The position numbers and the translations under genes are program-made. From Methanobacteriota archaeon (GTDB lineage Archaea > Thermoplasmatota > Poseidoniia > Poseidoniales > Poseidoniaceae), in NCBI GenBank assembly GCA_018623995.1, contig JAAZUV010000009.1, positions 1 through 20,603 of the forward strand: DNA of 20,603 nt, in the 5' to 3' direction. Position 1 is the first letter of the stretch; each line of letters starts with the position of its first letter. The notes under the pieces are model-generated. The model made no database searches. It was not told where the DNA came from and worked only from the letters and a program-made list of their open reading frames with translations. Below are positions 6,884 through 14,556 of the stretch, piece by piece.

Positions 6884-8467
6884 ATGGCGCAGCAGGACGA
6901 TGGTTCAGGTCGTGCTCCTGTTGTTATCGTCCGGCCAACAACTTCAGTCACCAGTGGCGTAGCAGTCACCCAGAAACTCGTAGGGGCCGCTGTTGCATTT
7001 GGAGACATTCTTCGACGCACGTTTGGCCCCAACGGTTTGGACAAAATGATGTACAAAACCAATGGAGAGAATGCCATTACGAACGACGGTGCAAAAATTG
7101 TCGCAGATTTACTCGTCAAGCATCCTGCAGCGAAGGCCTTCGTTCAACTCGCTGAGTCACAAGAAAATGCATGCGGCGATGGTGTCACGGGTTGCTTATT
7201 GTTTGCAAGTGAATTGATGAAAGAGGCGGGTCGTTTGCTCGAACGAGGCGTCCATCCTCTCGTATTGGTCGAGGCCTACCAAGATTCGATTGTTGAAACA
7301 CTCAACCTTCTTGATGAGCGCTCGATGGAAGATGTAAGTAAGGATGCATTGCAATCCGTGGCAAAAACAGCCATGGTTGGGAAATCCGCTGAAGCCGGCG
7401 GGGATGCCTTAGCACAACTCTTGGTCGAATGCATGATGACCATTCAATCCAGCGGCAGACCTGTTCGAGCAGAGAATGTTCGGATGACAAAGCGAGGCCA
7501 TGATTCACTCCAAGAAACACGATTGATCAAAGGCGTTGTTATCGACAAGAAGTTTGATTCTGAACGGACACCAACAATCAACCAACCTTGCAATGTCCTC
7601 GCCTTGACATGTCCACTGACAATACAGAAAACAAAGCGAGATGCTGAAATTGAGATTGAACGACCTGAGCAGATGCTTGCGTTCCTAGACGCCGAAGAAC
7701 AACTGATCCAAGAAAAAATCAATCTCCTCAAACAATCCGGTGCACAAGCCATCTTCACCTCAAAAGAAGTTGACGAGCGCATTCAACATGCTTGCAACAA
7801 CGATGGAATCCTTCTTGTTGGAATGATGGAAGATGATGGAATTGAAGACATCGCCGCCGCCACAGGTGCGACACTCATCAACCACCTTGATGATGCAACA
7901 GCAGAAAGTCTTGGTTCGCTCGAATCAGCGAACGTCGATGTATCTGAACGAGAGGACGGTCGTCGTACTCGACTCGTTGTGGACGTCGGTCCAACGTCTG
8001 GTCTTGTCACCATTGATGTTGGTGGCGGGCAAGGTGCTGCTGTTGAAGAATACATTCGGGCTATGTACGATGCTCTACGGACGCTTGAATCTGTTATCGA
8101 TCAACCCGGAACAGTGCTCGGTGGAGGGTCCTTCCACATCGCTGCAGCACTCCATTTGAGAGAACGGGCAGAATCCGTCTCTGGACGTCAACGCCTAGCC
8201 ATCGAAGGATTTGCTCGGGCGCTTGAAACAATTCCAAGTACACTCGCCCTCAATGCTGGAGAAGATCAAATCGATACCTTGCTCCAACTGCGTGCTGCGC
8301 ATCGAAACAAGTCCGATCGTTTCGGCGTCTGTAAGGACGGGCGTATTGGGGAAATCAATGGAGTTCTGCTCTCCTCCTCGACCGTTTCCCACGCATTGCA
8401 AGCAGCTGTTGAGACTGCTTGCGGCCTTCTTCGAGTTGACCAGGTCATCTCATCCCGTGGCGATTGA
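6884..8467 (+). CDS. Divergent thermosome (group II chaperonin) subunit
   Basis: The 527-residue product is a group II chaperonin subunit. Members form double-ring cages that fold proteins using ATP. Conserved marks are FGPNGLDKM (47-55), TNDGA (66-70), the Asp in MYDALR (D396, position of the catalytic aspartate), LGGGS (412-416) and NAGEDQID (457-464), with a C-terminal AVETACGLLRVDQVI segment matching the family. The phosphate-loop GDGTT(T/S) reads GDGVTG (98-103), and the usual RGG-T element before the catalytic Asp region reads DVGGGQG (378-384). It also lacks a Gly/Met-rich tail. It is therefore probably a paralogue rather than the main thermosome subunit, perhaps with altered ATPase. 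ATG at 6884; the 38-base gap upstream has small inverted repeats and no clear Shine-Dalgarno. Confidence 0.88.
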   Translation: MAQQDDGSGRAPVVIVRPTTSVTSGVAVTQKLVGAAVAFGDILRRTFGPNGLDKMMYKTNGENAITNDGAKIVADLLVKHPAAKAFVQLAESQENACGDGVTGCLLFASELMKEAGRLLERGVHPLVLVEAYQDSIVETLNLLDERSMEDVSKDALQSVAKTAMVGKSAEAGGDALAQLLVECMMTIQSSGRPVRAENVRMTKRGHDSLQETRLIKGVVIDKKFDSERTPTINQPCNVLALTCPLTIQKTKRDAEIEIERPEQMLAFLDAEEQLIQEKINLLKQSGAQAIFTSKEVDERIQHACNNDGILLVGMMEDDGIEDIAAATGATLINHLDDATAESLGSLESANVDVSEREDGRRTRLVVDVGPTSGLVTIDVGGGQGAAVEEYIRAMYDALRTLESVIDQPGTVLGGGSFHIAAALHLRERAESVSGRQRLAIEGFARALETIPSTLALNAGEDQIDTLLQLRAAHRNKSDRFGVCKDGRIGEINGVLLSSSTVSHALQAAVETACGLLRVDQVISSRGD

Positions 8468-8530
8468 GCAAGTGGCCTCATCACATGCTTGATAACAAAG
8501 ACATACAAGAGGTCGATAACGGGTGCAACT

Positions 8531-10168
8531 ATGGACTCGGGAAAACCTCGCGCATTACTCAGCGTATGGGACAAAACTGGCATCGTCGAATTTGCAACTT
8601 CACTGGTCAATCTCGGATTCGAATTGATATCAACTGGAGGGACTGCACGCAAACTGAAGGAAGCCGGACTTGAGGTCATGAGCGTTTCAGATGTTACACA
8701 GCATCCTGAAATTTTTGATGGTCGAGTAAAAACGCTTCACCCGGCCATCCACGGCCCACTCCTCGCACGACTTCAGAAGGAAGAAGACAGAATCGGTATG
8801 GAAGAACTGCAGTACACGCCTATCGCTCTTGTCGCATGCAATCTCTACCCATTTGTTTCTGCAGCAGCCGCAGATCCTCCACTTGACAAGGATGCTTTGC
8901 TCGAAATGATCGATATTGGTGGGCCAACCATGGTTCGTGCATCAGCAAAAAATCATGCAAACGTCATCATTTGTTGCAATCCGGATGACTACGATTCCAT
9001 CATTGAAGATTTGGAACAATCGGAAGGCAATCCTTCAGGTGTTCCAATTTCGCGAAGACAAGCGCTTGCTCTCACTGCATACCAACACACGGCATCGTAC
9101 GATGTGGCGATAGCCAACACTCTTCACGGTCGATGGAACGGTGTTCCTGAAGCCTTCGATTCTGTTGCTGAACAATCTGCCCGCTTCCATGAAACACTGC
9201 TCGCTTCATCCATGAAGATGGAAACATTGCGTTATGGAGAAAACGCTCACCAAAGCGCAGCTCTCTTTGTTGATGATGATGCCCATGGAAACCATTCGAC
9301 GCTCGTAACTGCACGCGTTGAAGGCGGTAAAGCGATGTCGTACAACAACTATTCGGATGCTGATGCTACCCTCAGATTGTGTCGTTCACTCTCAACCGAT
9401 GAATGGCCAGACACGCCACATGCATGTGTCATCGTTAAACACAACAATCCCTGTGGTGTCGCTCTCGCTGCACGTCAGGTCGATGCGTACAAAGATGCAT
9501 TGGCAAGTGATCCAGAATCTGCTTTTGGATCCATCATTTGTTTCAACGAAATTGTCACCCTTGATACAGCCGAAGCAATGGCCGATTTGTTCATCGAAGT
9601 TCTCATCGCTCCTGGATACGCTCCCGAAGCGAAGGAATTCATCATGCAGAAAGGAAACCGCCGCCTCCTCACCATCGATTCACCCAATGATCGACTTGCC
9701 CCCCTCGAACGAAAGCGCGTCCTGAAGCAGATCGAAGGTGGATGGATTGTTCAAACTGAGGAGGCCCCAATCATCGATTGGAAGTCTGCAAAAACCGTTA
9801 CCGAAAAGAGTGTATCTGATGTCGAAATTGATTCAATGAAGTTCGCTGTTCGCGTCTGTGAGCAAGTGAAATCAAATGCGATCGTCATGGTTCAAGGTTT
9901 GGCAACCGTAGGTATTGGCCCGGGTCAAACCAGCCGTGTGGAAGCTGTTCGGATTGCCGCTCGTCGCGCAGGCGAACGAGCCAATGGATGCGTTCTGGCA
10001 AGCGATGCATTCTTCCCGTTCGCAGATGGGCTTGAGCAGGCAGCACAAGCAGGTGCTTCCGCTATTGTTCAACCAGGTGGTTCAATCCGAGATCAGGAAG
10101 TCATTGATGCCGCAAATCGACTCGGAATCTCCATGCTCTTTACCGGCCATCGGTTGTTCCGCCATTGA
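8531..10168 (+). CDS. purH: Bifunctional AICAR formyltransferase / IMP cyclohydrolase (PurH)
   Basis: Catalyses the last two steps of IMP synthesis: N10-formyl-THF-dependent formylation of AICAR, then ring closure to IMP, in the cytosol. The 545-residue product has the N-terminal MGS-like cyclohydrolase domain (LLSVWDKTGI, STGGT at 34-38, KTLHPAIHG at 67-75). The C-terminal transformylase domain carries KHNNPCG (303-309, Lys/His catalytic pair) and SDAFFPF.DG. Length fits the family (about 530-590). The ATG at 8531 is chosen because LLSVWDKTGI begins at the usual distance; a TTG at 8489 would add 14 residues. PurN, the other formyl-THF purine enzyme, lies about 1.8 kb downstream. Many archaea use PurP/PurO here instead, so this folate-dependent version is a lineage clue. 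Confidence 0.96.
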   Translation: MDSGKPRALLSVWDKTGIVEFATSLVNLGFELISTGGTARKLKEAGLEVMSVSDVTQHPEIFDGRVKTLHPAIHGPLLARLQKEEDRIGMEELQYTPIALVACNLYPFVSAAAADPPLDKDALLEMIDIGGPTMVRASAKNHANVIICCNPDDYDSIIEDLEQSEGNPSGVPISRRQALALTAYQHTASYDVAIANTLHGRWNGVPEAFDSVAEQSARFHETLLASSMKMETLRYGENAHQSAALFVDDDAHGNHSTLVTARVEGGKAMSYNNYSDADATLRLCRSLSTDEWPDTPHACVIVKHNNPCGVALAARQVDAYKDALASDPESAFGSIICFNEIVTLDTAEAMADLFIEVLIAPGYAPEAKEFIMQKGNRRLLTIDSPNDRLAPLERKRVLKQIEGGWIVQTEEAPIIDWKSAKTVTEKSVSDVEIDSMKFAVRVCEQVKSNAIVMVQGLATVGIGPGQTSRVEAVRIAARRAGERANGCVLASDAFFPFADGLEQAAQAGASAIVQPGGSIRDQEVIDAANRLGISMLFTGHRLFRH

Positions 10169-10177
10169 AGCGGGCAT

Positions 10178-10195
10178 AGGAGATTGGCGTCTCCT
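10178..10195. other. Inverted repeat between purH and dehydrogenase genes
   Basis: AGGAGA(10178-10183) and TCTCCT(10190-10195) form a perfect 6-bp stem around the 6-base loop TTGGCG. It lies 9 bases after the purH stop and 28 bases before the next start. It could be an mRNA-end structure or an intercistronic hairpin; there is no T-run. Confidence 0.4.
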
Positions 10196-10223
10196 TCATG
10201 TAGTATTGACTTGTCGAAGAACC

Positions 10224-11405
10224 ATGAGCGACCACGTCATTGCGGTGCTTCCCGGCGACGGTACAGGGAAGGAAGTAGCGGTCGAGGCCCAGCGTATTTT
10301 GGACACCATCCAAGAGCACACAAACCACGGGTTTGAGCAGACCGTGATTCCATGTGGGGGACAGCACTACCTCGCAACCGGTGAAGAATGGGCTGAAGGT
10401 TCATTTGAATTCTGTCGAGATGATGCAGATGCAATTTTCATGGGTGCTATTGGTTACCCGGGAGCGAGACTGCCAAACGGTGATCTTGCTGGAGGATCTG
10501 TCATCCTCGGCATGCGCAGCGGATTGGATTTGTACGCCAATGTTCGACCAATTCGTCTGTATGAAGGCGTTCCTCACAAGGTCCACGGTCGCTTCACCAA
10601 CATTTGGGACCCAGACATGGTGAACATGGTTATTCTTCGTGAGAACACTGAAGGGCTCTATCACTCATTGCTCCACCGAAGTGCTCAACGAGCGAAAGGG
10701 CTTGAAGGATACGAGCCTCCTGAAATTGATTTCCCTGGCCTTCATGGCGAGGTTGCATACGACCCACGACCAATTTCTTCGCACGGTTCAGAGCGACTCA
10801 TCAAGATGGGATTCGATATCTGCGATACACGGAACGGAGCTCCCGTGGATGGGAAGGCTCGTGTTTCCTGCATTGACAAAAGCAATGTGACACGTGGATG
10901 CCAGTTGTTCCGACGAACGTTTGATGATGTTGCAAGTTCGTATCCTCATGTTGAGAAAGACTACGGATACATCGACGCATTCACACAATGGTTGACGCGT
11001 ACACCAGAGTTCTACGATGTTGTTGTTACCTCCAATATGTTCGGCGACATTGCAACCGATTTGGCCTCAGTTCTTCAAGGAGGAATGGGGATGGCCGCAT
11101 CAGGAAACATCGGCGATGATCACGCTTTCTTCGAACCTGTTCATGGATCTGCACCAAAGCACGCTGGGTTGAACAAGGTCAACCCGATTGCAAGCATCAA
11201 TTCTGTCCAGATGATGTTGGATTGGCTCGCACGCCGATCCAACGATGACGACTTGTTGAATGTCTCAAAGATTCTTGACCAGAGCGTTGCAGAACACCTC
11301 AAGGATGGAACGTCACTCACCTATGACTTAGGCGGTACTGCATCGTGTACCGATGTAGGCACTTCGATTGCAAATCGGCTTGCAACGCACTTGAAAGAGC
11401 TCTAA
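10224..11405 (+). CDS. Isocitrate/isopropylmalate/homoisocitrate-type dehydrogenase
   Basis: Member of the beta-decarboxylating dehydrogenase family (NAD(P)+, Mg2+/Mn2+). The 393-residue product shows LPGDGTGKEV (9-18), MRSGLDLYANVRP (97-109) with the substrate-carboxylate arginines, RENTEGLY (139-146), the catalytic Lys in DKSN (218-221), metal Asp residues in DIATDL (275-280) and the cofactor loop EPVHGSAPK (304-312). RENTEG with DKSNV leans toward isocitrate, homoisocitrate or tartrate enzymes rather than LeuB (usually RELTGG). A stretch of about 35 extra residues follows RENTEGLY (about 150-187). The true substrate stays open. The frame extends upstream into purH, but ATG 10224 fits the family N-terminus. 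Its stop overlaps the convergent DUF454 stop by 4 bases. Confidence 0.88.
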   Translation: MSDHVIAVLPGDGTGKEVAVEAQRILDTIQEHTNHGFEQTVIPCGGQHYLATGEEWAEGSFEFCRDDADAIFMGAIGYPGARLPNGDLAGGSVILGMRSGLDLYANVRPIRLYEGVPHKVHGRFTNIWDPDMVNMVILRENTEGLYHSLLHRSAQRAKGLEGYEPPEIDFPGLHGEVAYDPRPISSHGSERLIKMGFDICDTRNGAPVDGKARVSCIDKSNVTRGCQLFRRTFDDVASSYPHVEKDYGYIDAFTQWLTRTPEFYDVVVTSNMFGDIATDLASVLQGGMGMAASGNIGDDHAFFEPVHGSAPKHAGLNKVNPIASINSVQMMLDWLARRSNDDDLLNVSKILDQSVAEHLKDGTSLTYDLGGTASCTDVGTSIANRLATHLKEL

Positions 11406-11908
11406 TTCGGCTGAACTTGCAATTGCACGGTTGGAACTTTCCATCCGACAAACCAAATCCCAATCAATGCAATGATGGCGATGGTTGCTTGACCGAAACC
11501 TGGGTCGCCGAGTTTCGTTACAACGTAGATGGAAAATGCCGAAACTAGAGAAATGATTCCAATAATGATGATCTTTGAATGCAGAGGTAATGCTCGACCT
11601 GCTTTGTAGTACTCTAGGAGTGCATTACCGAAAAGACGGTTCGTTAGGAGCCAACGAAACATTCGTCTCGATGATCGTCCGAAACAAAATCCAGCGGCTA
11701 CGAGCCACGACGTTGTTGGCCATCCGGGAACAATCGTTCCAATTGCAGCAAAAACAACGAAGATGCTGCCCAGTCCAGTCCATAACCAGCGTACGATTGG
11801 ATTCTTGGAGGGCTTGTGCATATCCAGTATGAATTCAAGAATCTCTTCGTCTGAGAGGCCTTGAAGGGCGGCTGAAAGTGTGGTGGCTTCATTGGATTGG
11901 CCCTCCAT
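11402..11908 (-). CDS. DUF454 (YbaN-like) inner membrane protein
   Basis: The 168-residue product matches the DUF454/YbaN pattern. A first membrane helix (about 43-60) runs into VPGWPTTSWLVAAGFCF (60-76), followed by GRSSRRMFRWL (77-87) and a short basic loop. Two further helices lie at about 112-131 and 140-157. It carries an extra soluble N-terminus of about 38 residues (EEILEFILDM). DUF454 proteins have no firmly known biochemical function. ATG at 11908 is preceded by GAAGTGAGG, a plausible ribosome site. It converges on the dehydrogenase (4-base stop overlap) and shares a 104-base divergent promoter region with purN. Confidence 0.85.
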   Translation of the reverse strand: MEGQSNEATTLSAALQGLSDEEILEFILDMHKPSKNPIVRWLWTGLGSIFVVFAAIGTIVPGWPTTSWLVAAGFCFGRSSRRMFRWLLTNRLFGNALLEYYKAGRALPLHSKIIIIGIISLVSAFSIYVVTKLGDPGFGQATIAIIALIGIWFVGWKVPTVQLQVQPN

Positions 11909-12012
11909 TACCTCACTTCCTATGTCACCCGTGCGAATTGATACTCATAAGGAATGGGGGCGGGCATTGAACAATCGAAAGGACTGAAATTAAGCAGCCA
12001 CTGGGATGAAAC
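11909..12012. promoter_or_regulatory. Divergent promoter region between DUF454 gene and purN
   Basis: On the plus strand the AT-rich TGAAATTAAG (11985-11994) lies about 20-28 bases before the purN ATG, the archaeal TATA distance for a leaderless transcript. For the minus strand the reverse of ATACTCATAAGG (11941-11952) is a TATA-like element about 35-45 bases before the DUF454 ATG. No clear operator is seen. The placement is positional inference. Confidence 0.35.
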
Positions 12013-12657
12013 ATGGGGGGAAGTCAGCTGTTAACAAAAGTCGGAACACTTGACAATCCACTTCGTATAGCGGTCTTCTTTTCGGGCTCTGGTACTGGAA
12101 TGAATGCGCTTCTGAGTCATCAGGGCAGTTCCCAATGCACCCACAAAACAGTGCTTTGTGTTACGGATAAAGAGGATGCTGGAGGTATTCAATATGCAGA
12201 ACAACACGGTGTTCCCGTTCTTATCGAAACCCTGGACACTTCTCTCCCTAGAGAAGAGCGACGTCGGGAACATGAGCAGCGCATTGCCATCCAACTCGAT
12301 GAAGCAGACATCGATTTGATTGTGCTCTCTGGATACATGCGCCTGCTGTCCCCTAATTTTGTTGAGAGATTTTTCCCCCGAATTATCAACATCCACCCCT
12401 CTTTGTTACCAGCATTCCCCGGCAAAGATGCGCACACAGATGTCCTCGCCTCTGGCGTTCGTGTAAGTGGTTGCACCGTGCATGTTGTCGATGCAGGAAT
12501 GGACACTGGCCCAATACTTGCTCAACGACGAGTGCCTGTTTTTTCAACGGATACGCGATCTCAACTTGCAAAACGTATTCAAGTCGAAGAACATCAATTG
12601 TACCCGGAAGTCATTGATTCGATTTGTTCCGGTGTTCAATTTGATTTGGGGAATTGA
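12013..12657 (+). CDS. purN: Phosphoribosylglycinamide formyltransferase (PurN)
   Basis: Cytosolic enzyme transferring a formyl group from N10-formyl-THF to GAR, step three of purine synthesis. The 214-residue product has the phosphate loop FSGSGTGMNAL (23-33), SGYMRLLSP (106-114), the catalytic Asn/His pair in INIHPSLLPAFPG (N126, H128) and the catalytic Asp in MDTGPIL (D164). Length is typical of the stand-alone enzyme. ATG at 12013 gives about 17 residues before the first strand (LRIAVFFSGSG), slightly long but with no better in-frame start. The upstream ATG at 12006 is out of frame. The last 47 bases overlap the end of the convergent mobA-like gene. It is functionally paired with purH upstream. 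Confidence 0.94.
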   Translation: MGGSQLLTKVGTLDNPLRIAVFFSGSGTGMNALLSHQGSSQCTHKTVLCVTDKEDAGGIQYAEQHGVPVLIETLDTSLPREERRREHEQRIAIQLDEADIDLIVLSGYMRLLSPNFVERFFPRIINIHPSLLPAFPGKDAHTDVLASGVRVSGCTVHVVDAGMDTGPILAQRRVPVFSTDTRSQLAKRIQVEEHQLYPEVIDSICSGVQFDLGN

Positions 12658-13135
12658 AATTTTCGAGGCGGCCTCCAAGCGACCCCATCTGATTTCTGTC
12701 AAGTTGCGAAAAGAGATGCTTCAAACTCTTGGAAATGGGGAGATCGCATCCTTGAGGAATTCGCGTTAATGTATACTGATCTTGTCCATTCATATCGACC
12801 GGGACGCCTGGCGGTTGCGCCAATATCACTTCAATTGCTTCATTGTTGAGGTTGTACATATCACAAGGAAATAATTGAATTTCTTCATCATGTTGTTGTA
12901 CAAAAGCATGCACAACCTCTCCAAGGGTGGTTGAATCGTCCGGGTCAAACCAACATTCAGCATGGAAAAGCGCAGCGCGCTCTTTACCGCCACAGGCCAC
13001 AATGACACGACAGTCTCGAGAAGCGAGAATGGCTGTGAGAGCGTTAACAGAGTCGAAAAGTAGAGCCTTGTCTTCTCCCATTCGAGTGCTTTTTCCCCCA
13101 GCTAGAATTAAGCAAAGCAAGGGCATGACGCTCAC
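12611..13135 (-). CDS. MobA-like NTP transferase (molybdenum cofactor guanylyltransferase family)
   Basis: The product (174 residues from GTG 13135, or 171 from ATG 13126) has the nucleotidyltransferase signature LAGGKSTRMGEDKALL (11-26), a strand VIVACGG, and FPCDMYNLNNE, matching the PCDMPFL metal-binding Asp motif of MobA. In MobA this attaches GMP to molybdopterin. The protein is shorter than the usual ~200 residues, and its C-terminal third is weakly conserved. No other molybdenum-cofactor gene is in the window, so a different nucleotide-sugar or cofactor substrate is possible. The GTG start forms a GTGA overlap with the upstream 69-residue gene's stop, suggesting coupling. It is the last gene of the minus-strand cluster and overlaps purN tail-to-tail by 47 bases. 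Confidence 0.75.
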   Translation of the reverse strand: MSVMPLLCLILAGGKSTRMGEDKALLFDSVNALTAILASRDCRVIVACGGKERAALFHAECWFDPDDSTTLGEVVHAFVQQHDEEIQLFPCDMYNLNNEAIEVILAQPPGVPVDMNGQDQYTLTRIPQGCDLPISKSLKHLFSQLDRNQMGSLGGRLENFNSPNQIEHRNKSNQ

Positions 13136-13341
13136 ACAAGTCCATCCAAGGCTGACATGGCTTGCTCCAATTCATCAAGCAAATCTCGAACTCGGTCGAG
13201 AAGTGCTTGCCGCTCGCGATTTGATCGTGCCTGTGGCAACCATTCTAGGAGACGTCGGACATCTCGAGCATCGCGTTCAACCGTCCATGATAGAACCTGT
13301 TCAAGCACAGGATCTTCGGTAGGGAGGAATCGTTCAGCCAT
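13132..13341 (-). CDS. Small helical protein (69 residues), function unknown
   Basis: Not recognised. It is predicted to be nearly all alpha-helix and highly charged (WTVERDARDVRRLLEWL, then RDLLDELEQAMSALDGLV), with heptad-like leucine spacing in the last third. It is soluble and has no signal peptide or transmembrane segment. ATG at 13341 lies 25 bases after the preceding gene's stop, and its TGA overlaps the mobA-like start as GTGA. Its place inside a same-strand cluster with tight spacing argues for a real gene. It may be an adaptor or partner for its neighbours. Confidence 0.65.
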   Translation of the reverse strand: MAERFLPTEDPVLEQVLSWTVERDARDVRRLLEWLPQARSNRERQALLDRVRDLLDELEQAMSALDGLV

Positions 13342-13366
13342 AATGCATCGACCGATTCAAGGCCCA

Positions 13367-13990
13367 TCAAGGTAGTCGTTGGATGAGACGTTGCCGTATA
13401 CGTTCGAAGAGTTCTCCTCCTCTTGCCGTTTCTTTGAGGAGGTTCTCGTGGTTCGCTGTTCGTTTTTCGTCAAGTGACAGGAGCAAAATCATCAGTTGTG
13501 CCCAAGTTTGACTCTGAGCGGCTGCATCTCGAATCCAAGCATCATCCGGGAGTTCGCGACCTCCGCGAAGGAATTCTTCGGCTGTTTCGAGGAACACTTC
13601 AACCGATACTCGCTCTTGAACGAGCTGAAGAAATACAGTCCAACCATTTTCACCTAATTCTTCATCCGACATATTTGCAAGAAGGAGTCCGACGAGTTTG
13701 AGATCTTCACGACCACCGCGCTTCCATATTTTTGGAATAAATTTTGCAATGGTTGTTCTGTTGTTTTCATGTGTAAGCATCCATGATGCAATACGCCTCA
13801 TTTCAGGATCTGGTGTTCCGATGTGAAATGTGTAATGTCCAGATTGAGCCAGACGGTCCGTCATCGACTTCGTAATCATCCCCGGAACACCATACGTGTA
13901 CGCCTCACGTAGCATTGCAAGACGCTTGTTACGTCGTTTTGGAAATGAAGAAAAACCATCCAAGTAGTCGTCCAGTGAAGTTGCCTTCAT
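13367..13990 (-). CDS. Alpha-helical protein, possibly AlkD/HEAT-like
   Basis: The 207-residue product is predicted to be almost entirely helical and has no secretion signal. The stretch IPKIWKRGGREDLKLVGLL (85-103) weakly resembles the 'LW.SG.hE.R.lAl.ll' region of AlkD-type DNA alkylation-repair proteins (HEAT-like repeats). The later IRDAAAQSQTWAQLMILLL also fits a helical-repeat fold. The resemblance is by eye only and no catalytic residue is assigned. Its ATG overlaps the TerB-like gene's stop as ATGA (13987-13990), so the two are almost certainly co-translated. Alternatives are a generic HEAT-repeat scaffold with no DNA role. Confidence 0.65.
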   Translation of the reverse strand: MKATSLDDYLDGFSSFPKRRNKRLAMLREAYTYGVPGMITKSMTDRLAQSGHYTFHIGTPDPEMRRIASWMLTHENNRTTIAKFIPKIWKRGGREDLKLVGLLLANMSDEELGENGWTVFLQLVQERVSVEVFLETAEEFLRGGRELPDDAWIRDAAAQSQTWAQLMILLLSLDEKRTANHENLLKETARGGELFERIRQRLIQRLP

Positions 13991-14472
13991 CGCGTTTCAC
14001 CGTTGTTCTTTTTTCGAACATTGTCGAACAAAGTTGTGACAACTCGGACAGAGTCACGAAGTGTGTTGAGTGTTTTTTCAACCATGTTCGGATCCTCAAA
14101 CCGCTCTTTGACCATGTCTCTCAATTCGCTTTCAACGAGGTTGTGTTCATCATCATCGATTGCGAAAAGATCTCGCAAATGGGCCATGACTCGGAATTCA
14201 TCTTTTGATAGTGAAGCGTTGATAATGGCGACTTCGAACACCGTTTTGTAGACTTCATGTTGTTCTTCGGCTGTAAGGAGGTCTCCGTCCTCTGTCTTGA
14301 CGCCATCCATGATGGCTTGATAGACCTCTGCAGGCTGATGTGGTTCAAGCTTCAGGCATGAAGAAAGACGAATAATCAGGCGTTTCTCCTCGCGTGTCAG
14401 AACACCATCGAGTAGCATCACCTCAATCGTACTGCGAAACGCAGCCAGACGGTGAACGGATTTGGCGGACAC
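13987..14472 (-). CDS. TerB-like domain protein
   Basis: The 161-residue product looks like a TerB-type helical domain. EVMLLDGVLTREEKRLIIRL (17-36) has the DGxLTxEE metal-type turn, and a second copy-like motif NASLSKDEFRVMAHL (85-99) is followed by AIDDDEHNLVESEL. TerB proteins are linked to tellurite resistance, stress and phage defence, but their biochemistry is poorly defined. Start is GTG 14472, the only start codon in this frame before the domain. No Shine-Dalgarno is seen. A different-frame ATG at 14542, 14 bases after the upstream gene's stop, sits where the start would be expected, so the N-terminus may be frameshifted. The stop overlaps the next gene (ATGA). Confidence 0.68.
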   Translation of the reverse strand: MSAKSVHRLAAFRSTIEVMLLDGVLTREEKRLIIRLSSCLKLEPHQPAEVYQAIMDGVKTEDGDLLTAEEQHEVYKTVFEVAIINASLSKDEFRVMAHLRDLFAIDDDEHNLVESELRDMVKERFEDPNMVEKTLNTLRDSVRVVTTLFDNVRKKNNGETR

Positions 14473-14542
14473 GGGCTGACGTAGGGAGAACCTCTTCTTG
14501 AACCCACGCGAAGAATTTTCGTGTTTTTGGAGATTTATTCAT
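14423..14542 (-). other. 39-codon small ORF overlapping the TerB-like start
   Basis: A 39-codon ORF starts with ATG at 14542, 14 bases after the glycosyltransferase stop, and ends with TGA inside the TerB-like gene. It reads MNKSPKTRKFFAWVQEEV at the start, a plausible helical sequence. It is one frame off the TerB-like ORF. It is either a short upstream ORF, the true 5' end of the TerB-like gene separated by a frameshift, or chance. Confidence 0.3.
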
Positions 14543-14556
14543 CGTTGGAAGGAGGA

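Noticed and set aside
8489..8530. TTG start for purH
   Set aside because: It adds 14 residues with no family match. ATG 8531 places LLSVWDKTGI at the expected distance.
9915..10223. Upstream extension of the dehydrogenase frame into purH
   Set aside because: The extra 103 codons lie in a different frame over well-conserved purH coding sequence. The family N-terminus (LPGDGTG) starts right after ATG 10224.
13157..13375. Plus-strand ORF opposite the 69-residue gene
   Set aside because: It is Arg/Ser-rich, the mirror of the minus-strand gene. The coupled overlaps on the minus strand mark that strand as coding.
13915..14251. Plus-strand ORFs opposite the TerB-like gene
   Set aside because: They are Ser/Arg-rich shadows of the minus-strand genes, with no family match.
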